Shown: in pieces, positions 35,512 through 43,412 of the stretch
How positions within the stretch are numbered: position 1 is the stretch's first letter
Layout: every line of letters starts with the position of its first letter
Source of the DNA: Bacillota bacterium
GTDB lineage: Bacteria; Bacillota; SHA-98; UBA4971
NCBI GenBank assembly: GCA_012842395.1
Contig: DUSX01000020.1
Location: 1-43,412, forward strand
DNA: 43,412 nucleotides
Direction of reading: 5' to 3'
The notes under the pieces: generated by a model
The model's input: only the letters and a program-made list of their open reading frames with translations
What the model was told of the DNA's origin: nothing
The model's database searches: none
Program-made: the position numbers and the translations under genes

Positions 35512-36005
35512 GATCTGCCCCCCTTCAGAGTGAAATCCGCTCGAAGCAACCCCGGGCCAAGATGGCTCCCGGCTCGAAAGCGGCTTCACATTTGATTGTA
35601 TCAGATCGGGGGTCTTGCGGAAACCGGAGCCGACCACGGTTCCTGCGAACATGTCGCGAGCTTTGCCCGTGCACATGGGCGGAAAGGAGGCTCACGGGCT
35701 GCGTTTGCGGGAGGCGTCCGACACGCTTGCTCGCCGCCAGCCGCTTCGAGAGCTCACAACCGCGAGACAGCGCAAGTCCCCCTCGATCGTCTCGAGGAGG
35801 ACTTGCGCCGCTCGCCCGTAAGCCCTTCATGCCGTGCAGCGAGGCCTGCATCATCATGGAATAGAGCTTCGGGCCACCATGAAACTGTGAGTCATGAGCC
35901 TGCGCCTCGCCCCGGTTGCCCCCGGGCGTCCCGCCCCGGACAATGGCACGGGACCCGGCGCACGCAGGCGCAGGCCCGCCGGCACACCCCGGCAAGGATG
36001 GCGGG
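35512..36005. other. Intergenic between SYLF gene and barrel gene, no gene seen
   Basis: About 490 bases. Apart from the hairpin at 35770-35808 no structure stands out. Small frames on both strands have no ribosome sites. Confidence 0.4.
35770..35808 (-). terminator. Strong hairpin downstream of the barrel gene
   Basis: GCGCAAGTCCCCCTCGA (35770-35786) pairs with TCGAGGAGGACTTGCGC (35792-35808), 17 pairs with one mismatch and a 5-base loop. It lies about 200 bases after the barrel gene's stop in the leftward direction and probably ends that operon, though there is no T-run. Confidence 0.5.
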
Positions 36006-37415
36006 TTAGAAGGCCAGCTTTATCCCGAGGCTCGCCGAGCGGCCGTCGCTGAAGCTGCCGAACTCGCTGTCCGCGGCGCCGCCGGGCACCGCGAGACCCA
36101 GCCATACGCTGGTGGATTCATCCACCTGGTACGTGTATCTCGGCACGACGACGTAGCTCCGGTCGTTCATGCAGTAAACGGCGGAGAGCTCGAACTTGTG
36201 GTCCTGCCCCGGCTGCCATCGCGCCGCGCCGGCCAGGTACTGCTTCGCTTCCCTCTCGCCTGGCGCGAACTGGTAGGGCGTGAGGATCGACCCGCTCGAA
36301 TTATAAATGTATTCGGCCATCACGTACACATCGTTCGAATCCCCGAACGATCTATCCGCTCCAACGACCGCCTGCCAGTGCGGGTCGTTGGACGAGAGCG
36401 AAAACACCGTGCTGTCTGAATCGTCGAGCCCGGCCACCTTGTCGGGCCACGCATAGCTGCCCTCGCCCCAAAGCGTGTACGGGCCCCACGTGCAGCTCGC
36501 GGCAAGGCCCGCCTTTGTCTCTTTCCTGTAAGCCGCGTTTGGATCGACCGTCACCTGCGTAAGGGAGACCGGCGTCGCACTCACCCAAAGCACGGGGTAG
36601 TCTTCCCATCCCCTGTACCCACTCAGGTAGAGGTCCCATCTGCCGATCCTTGCACCAACGCGCGCCGCGTACTCCAGCCTATCGGAGAGCGACTCGGGCG
36701 GCTCCACGGTAAACCGCAAAGATGATGGGATCGCCTGGATGCCCGGCCAATCTTGCATGATCTTACCGGCGGCCATCTGCATGATGACGGCCTGCGTGTC
36801 CCCGGGGACGGGTATGCCCTGCAGTCTTGGGTTAACCACAGCGACCAACCCCACCTCGCCCCAGGACGGGTACAGGGTCGCGCTCGCCGCGGGCACGGCA
36901 AGGCCTGTAAGCTCGAGGCCGGTGCTTCCTATGACCCCCGCTAGGCTCGTGCCGCCTGCCTCCGATACGGGGTTAGGCACCGGGTTCACATAGCTCGTGG
37001 GGTTGAGCCCGTAGGCCGTGCCCCAGCTCACAACCTGCTGCCCAAGGCGCATGTCAGCGCCGGTGAGGTATAGGTCGACGTATGCCTGGTCGAGGTCCAC
37101 AAGTTTGCCTGATTCGTTTTGGAGGTCGTACGAGCCCTTAAGAGATATGTACGCGTTCCCGGAAGGAAGCCACCCGGCCCCACCGAACCCGCTTGATAGC
37201 GAGAGATGGTAACCAACCGTGTTGGCAGTGACGCCGTCACCTCGCAGGGAAACCGCGAGACCGTACTCGACGTCCCCGGACACCGTAAGCCCAGGCCCGG
37301 CCTCCTCCGCCAGGACGATCCCCGCGCATGCGCCGCAGAGCGCGAGCACTGCGGCAAGCGCGAAGCCGCCGACACTCGCCCACTTGGTCCACCCACCGTT
37401 CCTACGTAGCATCAT
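36006..37415 (-). CDS. Predicted outer-membrane beta-barrel protein
   Basis: 469 residues. A signal peptide (about 1-35, GGFALAAVLALCGACAGIVLA) is followed by many alternating short strands rich in Tyr, Trp and Gly (for example WDLYLSGYRGW, YTLWGEGSYAW, VYVMAEYIYNSSG, HKFELSAVYCM). It ends LGIKLAF: Phe last with alternating hydrophobics at -3 and -5, the usual barrel-assembly signal. Adjacent motif VSWGTAYGLNPTSYVNP resembles DUF1302-like barrels, which commonly travel with RND and LolA-like genes. ATG 37415 has AAGGAGG nine bases ahead; the longer frame to 37592 is not supported. A barrel in a Bacillota-type genome implies a second membrane. Likely passes or accepts the substrate of the RND exporter upstream. 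Confidence 0.78.
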   Translation of the reverse strand: MMLRRNGGWTKWASVGGFALAAVLALCGACAGIVLAEEAGPGLTVSGDVEYGLAVSLRGDGVTANTVGYHLSLSSGFGGAGWLPSGNAYISLKGSYDLQNESGKLVDLDQAYVDLYLTGADMRLGQQVVSWGTAYGLNPTSYVNPVPNPVSEAGGTSLAGVIGSTGLELTGLAVPAASATLYPSWGEVGLVAVVNPRLQGIPVPGDTQAVIMQMAAGKIMQDWPGIQAIPSSLRFTVEPPESLSDRLEYAARVGARIGRWDLYLSGYRGWEDYPVLWVSATPVSLTQVTVDPNAAYRKETKAGLAASCTWGPYTLWGEGSYAWPDKVAGLDDSDSTVFSLSSNDPHWQAVVGADRSFGDSNDVYVMAEYIYNSSGSILTPYQFAPGEREAKQYLAGAARWQPGQDHKFELSAVYCMNDRSYVVVPRYTYQVDESTSVWLGLAVPGGAADSEFGSFSDGRSASLGIKLAF

Positions 37416-37618
37416 GACATTCAACCTCCTTGGGACCGGCGGCGCCCCCGCCCCAGCCGGGGGCGCCGCAAGTTCGTCATCGTGAGCACTATCAGCCTTC
37501 GACTGACGCGGGTACGCGCAAAGCCAGGAACACTCCACACGCACAACCCGAATCACTTCCCACGCACCAGCGGAAGCGCTCCCGACGCGCAACCGGAACC
37601 GCCAATGCGTCGTCGCAA

Positions 37619-38464
37619 CTAGCGTCGCCTTAAGTAACGGACGGTGAAGTATTCATCGGATACAGGTTTGTCCGAGATCTCCAGGATCTTTATTGTCGTT
37701 TTCGTCCCCGCAGCAACATCGCTCATCTCGAGCGTCGAGGGCTCCCACTTGCCCTTGCTGTTCTTCTTGAGGTCGAGATTCGAAAGGACCTTGCGCACCT
37801 TGCCGTCTTTGTTGTAGAACTCGATCTTTAGCGGAATGAACTCGTCACGCCAAACCCACATCTTCACGTAAGCGTAGTCACTCTCCGTGGAAGGCGTAAG
37901 GCGCAGCACGTAGCAGCCACGGCCGCCCAGATCCTCATCCGCCAATCTCTCGGCCTTGTAGTTCTCTTTGTATGTAGAGCCACCGGATATCTCCTCATAC
38001 GTGAAGTCCGTCCCCATGAACTTGGAACGCGTCTCGGTGCCAGCGATCCTTCGCTCCCTCCCCAGGGCGGGCATGAAGAGCCAGATCTGGCTTTCCTGGC
38101 CGCCCCCGGTTATGCTGAGGAGCTTGGTACCCGCAACGTCCGCAGGCGACAGGTACTCGAGGAGTTGCTTATCCGTGCCGTCGGAGTCCTTGGCCCGGTA
38201 GACTTTGAGCTTATTGCTTCTCTGCTGGCCACGCTTGTTCTCGGTGATAAGCTCGATCGTGGCCGACCCGTTCCCCGTGAGCATGGTCGTGCCCTCGATC
38301 TTGTCCAGGATCTGCTGAGCGGTCAGATCCGCCGCGCCCGCCCGGCCCGAGGCCAGAGGGACACACGCCACAGCCAACAACCCGGTCAGCAGTGCGCAGG
38401 CCGCCACCCGCGCCAATGCTGCCTTGGCCGATCCCCTTTGTTGCCGTCGCATCTCACAGAGCAC
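37619..38464 (-). CDS. LolA-like outer-membrane lipoprotein-sorting protein
   Basis: 281 residues with a signal peptide (about 1-46, ending GAA) followed by a LolA/LolB-like fold: AQQILDKIE, then repeated strands ATIELITENKRGQQRSNKLKVYR, LLSITGGGQESQIWLFMPALGRERRIAG, and DYAYVKMWVWRDEFIPLKIEFYNKDGK. Such proteins carry a lipid or lipoprotein between membranes and are typically next to RND exporters. GTG 38464 has GGTGG nine bases ahead; ATG 38452 is a plausible alternative. Lies between the exporter and the barrel, apparently cotranscribed. Confidence 0.87.
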   Translation of the reverse strand: MLCEMRRQQRGSAKAALARVAACALLTGLLAVACVPLASGRAGAADLTAQQILDKIEGTTMLTGNGSATIELITENKRGQQRSNKLKVYRAKDSDGTDKQLLEYLSPADVAGTKLLSITGGGQESQIWLFMPALGRERRIAGTETRSKFMGTDFTYEEISGGSTYKENYKAERLADEDLGGRGCYVLRLTPSTESDYAYVKMWVWRDEFIPLKIEFYNKDGKVRKVLSNLDLKKNSKGKWEPSTLEMSDVAAGTKTTIKILEISDKPVSDEYFTVRYLRRR

Positions 38465-38548
38465 CGTGAATCACCACCATCATTCAGATGTCACCTTCCT
38501 CTGACTCGCCCCGCGTGAGGGTGCGCCAGTGATCGATTCTCCAGTCCT

Positions 38549-41035
38549 TCAGTGCGCCGCGCCTCCGGCTGCGCCCGGCAGCGCGCGCCCCCGCTTTCCG
38601 CCGAACCCTGCGTCACGCACGCTCTCGGGCGCCACGAGCCTCAGCACCGCGGGCAGCACGAGCAGGGCACCGAGCGCGCTCGTGAACATCGTAGCCGCCA
38701 CCAAAAGGCCGAATATGGAGATCGCCTTGAAGCTCGAGAAAACGAGGAGCCCGAACCCAAGGACCAAGGTAGCGGCATTGAAGAACACGCCCCGGCCCGT
38801 GGACCCCACAACCTTTGCGAGCGCGGCCTCTCTCCCCATTCCACCTCGAAGCTCCAGACGGTACCGGCTCAGGACGTGGATCGAGTAGTCGACGCCCACA
38901 CCGATGGCTACGCCCGATATCATTATCGTCACTACGTCGAGGGGGATGTTGATGAAGGACATGAACCCAAAGTTCACGATCACGGTGATGAAGAGAGCCA
39001 CGAGGCACAGGAGCCCGAGCCACGCCGAACCCGTGATCAGGGCAACGACAGCCCACACGCCCACCATGGACACGACCAGGCTCTTGATCTGGCTGTCCAT
39101 GAACCTGTCCATGAGCCTTTGCAGGACTTTGGGCAACCCCACCACCGTTGTCTTGACATTCGTGCCGTCGAAGACCTCAGCCACGACATCCTCGACCGCG
39201 CTTATCACGCGGTGCAGCTGGGACGTGGGAAGATTGACGATCCTCGTGCTAACGAGCGCCTTCTGAAAGTCGTAGCTCACCATCGTGTCGAGGCCCGAGC
39301 CGCCCTGCATCGTGAAGAGCAGGAGCTCCTGGGCCACAGCCTCCCGGCTGTCCGGGATCTTGTGGTATGCCGGGTCGTTGCCGTTCAGGGCCTGGTTCAC
39401 ATCGCAGATAAGACCCGCCACTGAGGTCGGCTCGCTTACCTCGCGCAGCTCTCTGAGCCTGTCCTCCAACTCCAGCATGCGGTTGAGGATCGCCGGGTCC
39501 TTGACGCCGTCCGGCTCACCCGTGTCCACCATCACGGATAGGCCGAGGGTCCCGCCGAAATACTTTTCCACGGCCTTGGTGCCTTGAACTACAGGACTAT
39601 CCTGCCTGAAGTACTGGAGGAAGTTCGTCTCCACCACAAGCCCGGGGATCCCGGCGGCAAAGACCGCGGTCACCACGACCGCTCCGCATATTATCGCCCA
39701 TGGATGCGTCACGACAAGCCTTCCGGTGGCGTCAAGCAGTCTTTGGAGTGGAGAACGCCTATCGCCCTCGCTGTCGCTACACGCCCTGCCCTCACTGTGC
39801 GGCGCACCGCCGCCCCCAGCCGGCACGTCTCCCCCGTCTCCGGCAACCACGACCCCTGCAACGTCCGTGCGGAGGGCCGCGGCACTGAGGTCAGGTCGCT
39901 GGCAGGGCTGCTCCTGCCGCGCGTGAACGGCCATGCGCTTCGCCCGTATCGCCAGCACCGACGGTATCCAGGTAAGCGAGATCAGCATGTTGAGGATGAT
40001 GCCGACGGCACTGAAGCCGCCGAACTCTCTAACAGGGGGCACGAAGGACGTGACGAAGGACGCGAAGCCCGCGGCGGTGGTGAGGGTCGTCATGGATATC
40101 GGGCTCGTGAGCTGGGTTACTATCTTCACGATCGACTCATCGACGGGCGTCCCCAACCTCGTTTCCTCGTGGAAGCGGTTGAGGATGTGGATGCCCGCGG
40201 CGCTGCCCATGGATACGAGGATGGTCGGCAACATCATGGACACGATTGTGATGTCGTAGCCCAAGGCAGCCATGAGGCCTACGGTCCATATGACGCTCAT
40301 CACGATGCTCCCGAGGAGCGCACCGACGTCGGACATGCTTCCGAAGCTCACATAGAGCGAGGCCACCACCACGGCGATGGCGAGCGGGAACAGGAATTTG
40401 AGATCTCGACGCATGTTCCGGGACGCGCAGTAACCCATGTAGGCCTCGCCGACTATGTATATCTTCTGTCCCTCGGTCTCCTCCGATCTCACCAGGGCCT
40501 CTATCTCGCCTGCCAGTTCTTGAGCCCTGTCGGAGGCCATCACATCAGGCTCAAGGGTTACGAATATGGCCATGGCCTTGTCATTAGAGGCGACCATAGC
40601 AGAGCCCTGCGCTGTGGACGCGAGGGCTTCCCGAAAAGCCTCCACCTCCTCCGGCGTTTCAGGTACGTGGTCGGTAACGGGAGCGATCTGGAGGCCGAAT
40701 TCGTCCCCGCGGACGACATCCGCATCAAGCGGGGTCATCACCCGGTCCACCCCGTCCAGGCCCGCGATGCCGTCTGCGAGGCGGCGGACCTTGGCAAGGG
40801 CCTCCGGCGTGAAAACGTCCCCCTCGAGAACGACCATCATGACATCCTGCGAGCCGAAGTCCTCCACGGTCTCGGTAAGCTCTTTGATGACTGGGTCGTC
40901 ATGCGGAGCAAACGAGGCAGTGTCCGTCTTCAGGTGCACTCGCGGTAGGAAGCAGGCAAACACCAGCGTCAACGCACAGAGCGCGATAACAACCCTCTCG
41001 GGGTGTCTCACAATAGCCCGCGCAAGTCTTTCCAC
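38549..41035 (-). CDS. RND-superfamily (MMPL-type) exporter
   Basis: 828 residues with the two-fold RND layout. One membrane helix at the start (about 15-33) is followed by a periplasmic loop (to about 200) and a set of five helices (about 215-380). A low-complexity cytoplasmic linker comes next (about 375-430), then a second helix (445-465), a second loop and five more helices (about 660-810). The second half carries the proton-relay-like VGVDYSIHVLSRYR, whereas the first half has GSAAGIHILNRFHEE without that Asp. It resembles exporters of hopanoids, lipids and other hydrophobic compounds. Start GTG 41035. Downstream are the LolA-like and barrel genes, and upstream is TetR, so it is probably the central pump of a trans-envelope lipid-export system. 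Confidence 0.9.
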   Translation of the reverse strand: MERLARAIVRHPERVVIALCALTLVFACFLPRVHLKTDTASFAPHDDPVIKELTETVEDFGSQDVMMVVLEGDVFTPEALAKVRRLADGIAGLDGVDRVMTPLDADVVRGDEFGLQIAPVTDHVPETPEEVEAFREALASTAQGSAMVASNDKAMAIFVTLEPDVMASDRAQELAGEIEALVRSEETEGQKIYIVGEAYMGYCASRNMRRDLKFLFPLAIAVVVASLYVSFGSMSDVGALLGSIVMSVIWTVGLMAALGYDITIVSMMLPTILVSMGSAAGIHILNRFHEETRLGTPVDESIVKIVTQLTSPISMTTLTTAAGFASFVTSFVPPVREFGGFSAVGIILNMLISLTWIPSVLAIRAKRMAVHARQEQPCQRPDLSAAALRTDVAGVVVAGDGGDVPAGGGGAPHSEGRACSDSEGDRRSPLQRLLDATGRLVVTHPWAIICGAVVVTAVFAAGIPGLVVETNFLQYFRQDSPVVQGTKAVEKYFGGTLGLSVMVDTGEPDGVKDPAILNRMLELEDRLRELREVSEPTSVAGLICDVNQALNGNDPAYHKIPDSREAVAQELLLFTMQGGSGLDTMVSYDFQKALVSTRIVNLPTSQLHRVISAVEDVVAEVFDGTNVKTTVVGLPKVLQRLMDRFMDSQIKSLVVSMVGVWAVVALITGSAWLGLLCLVALFITVIVNFGFMSFINIPLDVVTIMISGVAIGVGVDYSIHVLSRYRLELRGGMGREAALAKVVGSTGRGVFFNAATLVLGFGLLVFSSFKAISIFGLLVAATMFTSALGALLVLPAVLRLVAPESVRDAGFGGKRGRALPGAAGGAAH

Positions 41036-41165
41036 AACTATGTACCCCCTGAAACCCGCTTTCGGAACCCCGATCCGCCAAGCCGAATCCGGCGACTACG
41101 CATATCGCCGGAAGTTCCCGCTGCTATTCGGCGCGGTGGCCCTGCCTAGGGCAACCGGCCCTGCG

Positions 41166-41234
41166 CTCCGGGGACGGCGCGCTTGCGGGCGCCTCGCTCG
41201 GATTTGGCGCGTGAGATGTCCAGCCAGATCCTGC
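41166..41234 (+). repeat. Dispersed palindromic repeat, copy C
   Basis: Shares CTCCGGGGACGGCGCGCTTGCGG, interrupted later than in the other copies, then CTCGCTCGGATTTGGCGCG and a degenerate second arm GCCAGATCC. It lacks the CCGTCGTGCAAG end of copies at 26443 and 34630. It sits between tetR and the exporter gene, ending two bases before the tetR stop codon. Confidence 0.6.
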
Positions 41235-41235
41235 C

Positions 41236-41925
41236 TCACACGCGCGCATCGCCCTCCTGAAGGGCTATGCCGTTGAGACAGAGGTCCACCACTTGCGAGA
41301 TGTGCTCGTCTGACATCTGGGCACCCTGTCCTATGGTCAAGCCCATGGCGCCGTGTATGATCATCCCTTCTACGGCATATGAGGCCAAGCGCGGGTCTAT
41401 GTTCCGGAACTCACCGCTACGCATCCCCTCACTGATGATCGCCTCCATCACGCCGACGAACGCACGCCGCGCGTCTTTGGTGCGCTTGTCAAGCTCCTGC
41501 CCGAGCTCACCGATATCCCCTGACATCACGGTGAGGAAGTCCTGCGACTTCCGGAGGACTTCCATCTGAAACAGGATCGCCTGGCGGAGCTTCTCAGTGC
41601 ATGTCCGGAGGCCAGCCGCAACAGCTTCGACGCGTTCCTTGAGCTCTCTCGTGAACTCCCTGAGCCGCTCCTCGATCATGGCGACGAGGATCTCTTTCTT
41701 GCTTGGGAAATACAGATAGACCGTGCCCTTCCCCACGCCTGCCGCATCCGCGATCTCCTCGACGGTGGCCTGGTGAAAGCCTTTCTTCGAAAACACCTGC
41801 TGAGCCGCGTCCAGGATGAGCTCGCGCTTCCGCGCATCTTTGGGTTCGCAAGAGGGCCGCGCTTCCTCCGCGCCCATGCCCACGTCCGAGCGCTCGCCCG
41901 TTTCCATGTCCGTGTCCATGTCCAT
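41236..41925 (-). CDS. TetR-family transcriptional repressor
   Basis: 229 residues. After a polar N-terminal tail (about 1-28) the helix-turn-helix domain (about 30-80) reads ILDAAQQVFSKKGFHQATVEEIADAAGVGKGTVYLYFPSKKEILVAM, fully typical of TetR. The C-terminal ligand-binding helices (about 90-225) are variable. It is first in a leftward operon with the RND exporter, LolA-like protein and barrel, so it probably represses that operon and itself until a hydrophobic ligand binds. The palindrome at 42008 is the likely operator. Two in-frame ATGs near the start (MDMDTDM) leave the exact start slightly open. Confidence 0.93.
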   Translation of the reverse strand: MDMDTDMETGERSDVGMGAEEARPSCEPKDARKRELILDAAQQVFSKKGFHQATVEEIADAAGVGKGTVYLYFPSKKEILVAMIEERLREFTRELKERVEAVAAGLRTCTEKLRQAILFQMEVLRKSQDFLTVMSGDIGELGQELDKRTKDARRAFVGVMEAIISEGMRSGEFRNIDPRLASYAVEGMIIHGAMGLTIGQGAQMSDEHISQVVDLCLNGIALQEGDARV

Positions 41926-42007
41926 CTATACGGCACTCCCTCTCCGTCGGCCGCTCGGATAGTTCCCTTAGGCAGCCGGCAGGCAGGCTTGAGCGTCTCG
42001 CGGCAGC

Positions 42008-42025
42008 TGACTGACCGGTCAGTCA
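42008..42025. promoter_or_regulatory. TetR operator, perfect 18-bp palindrome
   Basis: TGACTGACCGGTCAGTCA equals its own reverse complement. It lies about nine bases downstream of the predicted transcription start of the tetR operon. TetR proteins commonly bind such TGACTGACCGGTCAGT-like palindromes, so bound repressor would block transcription. Confidence 0.85.
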
Positions 42026-42040
42026 TTCGCCACACTTGGT

Positions 42041-42069
42041 AAATTACCATGCTCAGACCGCAGTGTCAA
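42041..42069 (-). promoter_or_regulatory. Consensus promoter of the tetR-exporter operon
   Basis: Reading leftward, TTGACA (42069-42064) and TAATTT (42046-42041) are separated by 17 bases, close to the vegetative consensus. Start would be near 42034, so the 18-bp palindrome at 42008-42025 covers the start of the transcript. Confidence 0.8.
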
Positions 42070-42240
42070 GTCTGGCCGCGGTGTCCTGCCCACTAGGCTC
42101 TACACTAGCCCGTATTTGAACACAGTCGTGAACGGCACGCCGACGCATGGGGACGTCCGCGCAGGATTCCATTGGAGCGTGGTGATGGAGTCGGGTGACG
42201 TCACGTGGGAGGCATCAGCAGCATCGTCGCGCTGTAGTGC

Positions 42241-43407
42241 TCAATGATACTCGACGACCACTCTCTTGCCCATCCCCCTGAGGACTTGGGCCAGCTCGTC
42301 GACGATCTTCTGCTTCAGCGCGAGGGTGACCGGCACGTCGGGGCTCTGGTGCGCGGGGTTGATGGCCCGCCCCACGATGATGCGGACGCTGTCGGCCTCT
42401 AGAAGCGCGGCGGCAAGCCGACTCGCCCCGTCCTTCTTCCACGCTACGTCGCGCAGCCTCGTGCCCGCCTTGAGTTTCTCCAGCGTGTACGACAGCGTGA
42501 GCATGCCCTCGGTGACGAGGTCTATGCCCTCGATCTCAGCGGTGGGAGGCACGCGCCTATCCTCGGAACTGAGGTCCACCGTGATGGGTTTCCCGAGGAT
42601 GCGCGCGACCATATTCCCGGTGGTGCCGCCGCAAACGACCTTCTTCCCCGTCTCCTGCATGAGCTCGGCCACAACCTCGGGATCGTCTCTTCGGTCAACG
42701 GGCGGGCCCACCAGCATCGTCAGGCTTCGCGCCCGCCTCACGCGCACTGCCACGACCGTAGCGTCGTCGCCGGGTTTCTCGCCGTACAGCTTGCCGGTGA
42801 CCCTGGCGATCTCCTCGGCAAACTCCTGTGCCGTCTCGGCCCAGCCCGCCACGGACCTGACGTATTCCGCCACCCTGTCCCATCCCCAGCCGATGTTCCA
42901 CACGCCGCCGATGCCAGCGTGCAGGACCCCGTCGCTCACCATCACGATCCAGTCCCCGTCCTGGACGGAGAAGAAAGCCTCTTTGACCACGCGCCCGCCG
43001 ACCACGCGGTCTGATCTCGGCACGGACACAAGGTCGCGCCCCCGCCCGATGAACGCGGGCGGGCCGTCGTACTCGGCGATGTGAGCGGAGCCATCGCAGA
43101 AGATCTGAAGGATGCTGAACGTGGAGTATGCAAGGTGCCGCTTCTCGCACACGGGAAGCGTGCGGGCAAGCGCATCGATGACGTCCTCGAGGGCAAGCCC
43201 GCCCTTGAGCATCGTGGCGATCATCCTGACGGTGAGCGAGGACAGAATGTTGGCCTTGACCCCGCTCCCGAGCCCGTCAGATAGGACCACGATGGTGGAG
43301 TCGGGCCCCTCGCCGATCTCGACGCTGTCGCCGCAGAGCTCCTCACCGTGCTTGTTCAGCTGGCTTACTCCGAGCTCAACCCGGAGCTTTGTGCTGAGGT
43401 CCACCAT
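42241..43407 (-). CDS. SpoIIE-type PP2C serine phosphatase
   Basis: 388 residues. The N-terminal half is a SpoIIE/RsbU-like PP2C domain: CGDSVE (25-30), VVLSDGLGSGVKANI (about 40-54, metal-binding Asp), IVMVSDGVLHAG and GDDATVVAVRV (metal-binding Asp). No receptor or membrane part is attached. The C-terminal half (about 230-388) has its own pattern (CGGTTGNMVARILG; LTLSYTLEKL) of a conserved domain seen with such phosphatases in anaerobic Clostridia, often near hydrogenase genes. Probably dephosphorylates a regulatory serine or threonine phosphoprotein; the partner is not in the window. Starts at the window edge with only five bases before the ATG, so a slightly longer N-terminus cannot be excluded. 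Confidence 0.86.
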   Translation of the reverse strand: MVDLSTKLRVELGVSQLNKHGEELCGDSVEIGEGPDSTIVVLSDGLGSGVKANILSSLTVRMIATMLKGGLALEDVIDALARTLPVCEKRHLAYSTFSILQIFCDGSAHIAEYDGPPAFIGRGRDLVSVPRSDRVVGGRVVKEAFFSVQDGDWIVMVSDGVLHAGIGGVWNIGWGWDRVAEYVRSVAGWAETAQEFAEEIARVTGKLYGEKPGDDATVVAVRVRRARSLTMLVGPPVDRRDDPEVVAELMQETGKKVVCGGTTGNMVARILGKPITVDLSSEDRRVPPTAEIEGIDLVTEGMLTLSYTLEKLKAGTRLRDVAWKKDGASRLAAALLEADSVRIIVGRAINPAHQSPDVPVTLALKQKIVDELAQVLRGMGKRVVVEYH

Positions 43408-43412
43408 TCTGC

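Noticed and set aside
39584-40948. 454-codon open frame on the plus strand opposite the RND exporter
   Set aside because: It is the antisense shadow of a well-supported gene in GC-rich DNA. Its composition (His, Arg, Gly-rich, no motifs) is not protein-like.

Overview
The window looks like chromosomal DNA of a GC-rich, spore-forming, probably anaerobic member of the Bacillota. The pointers are a SpoIIE-type PP2C phosphatase, two small coat/ferritin-like (CotF-type) proteins, a SAM-I (S-box) riboswitch, a 2-oxoacid:ferredoxin oxidoreductase operon, an ECF transporter S component, a YkvI-type membrane protein and strong AGGAGG-type ribosome binding sites. It also carries genes expected of a two-membrane cell: a full TolC with barrel strands, a predicted beta-barrel protein ending in Phe, a LolA-like protein and an RND/MMPL exporter. 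The lineage is therefore probably a diderm Bacillota. I cannot name the species.

Region 1 (1-11.9 kb) is an accessory island with visibly lower GC in part. It holds a complete IS1634-type insertion sequence with 14-bp inverted repeats and a 5-bp target duplication, and a single-chain DNA methyltransferase fused to a BsuBI/PstI-type endonuclease beside an EVE/PUA-like gene. Remnants of an ImmA/IrrE-like gene and an IS256 transposase follow. Next come an intact but apparently orphan S-box riboswitch (promoter, aptamer, terminator), several small genes of unknown function including a secreted PDZ protein, and a tyrosine integrase. The integrase gene ends 90 bp from the 3' end of tRNA-Lys, the likely attachment site.

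Region 2 (11.8-15.3 kb) has a tRNA operon read leftward (fMet, Met, Lys) with a clear promoter, then the threonine-to-glycine pair tdh and kbl.

Region 3 (15.8-26.5 kb) is one functional block. An OmpR/PhoB-type response regulator and its PAS-containing histidine kinase are followed by four half-sites phased at exactly 11 bp, placed 10 bp before a -10-like hexamer. Then comes an efflux operon of two tandem TolC-family proteins (the first seems to lack the barrel strands), a MacA-type adaptor, an ABC ATPase, a MacB-type permease and a membrane-anchored or secreted protein with two LTxxQ-like motifs. I read it as an envelope-stress or export system under the adjacent two-component pair.

Region 4 (26.6-34.6 kb) has tRNA-Leu, korABCD, two coat/ferritin-like genes, a THEP1-type NTPase, an ECF S component, a Met/Cys-rich small protein and a YkvI-family transporter.

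Region 5 (34.8-42.1 kb), read leftward, holds a TetR regulator with a perfect 18-bp palindrome just downstream of a consensus promoter. Behind it lie an RND/MMPL exporter, a LolA-like protein and a predicted outer-membrane barrel, apparently one autoregulated envelope operon. A SYLF-domain protein lies beyond. The window ends with the SpoIIE-type phosphatase.

Three related copies of an approximately 70-110 bp palindromic repeat sit in intergenic spaces at 26.5, 34.7 and 41.2 kb.
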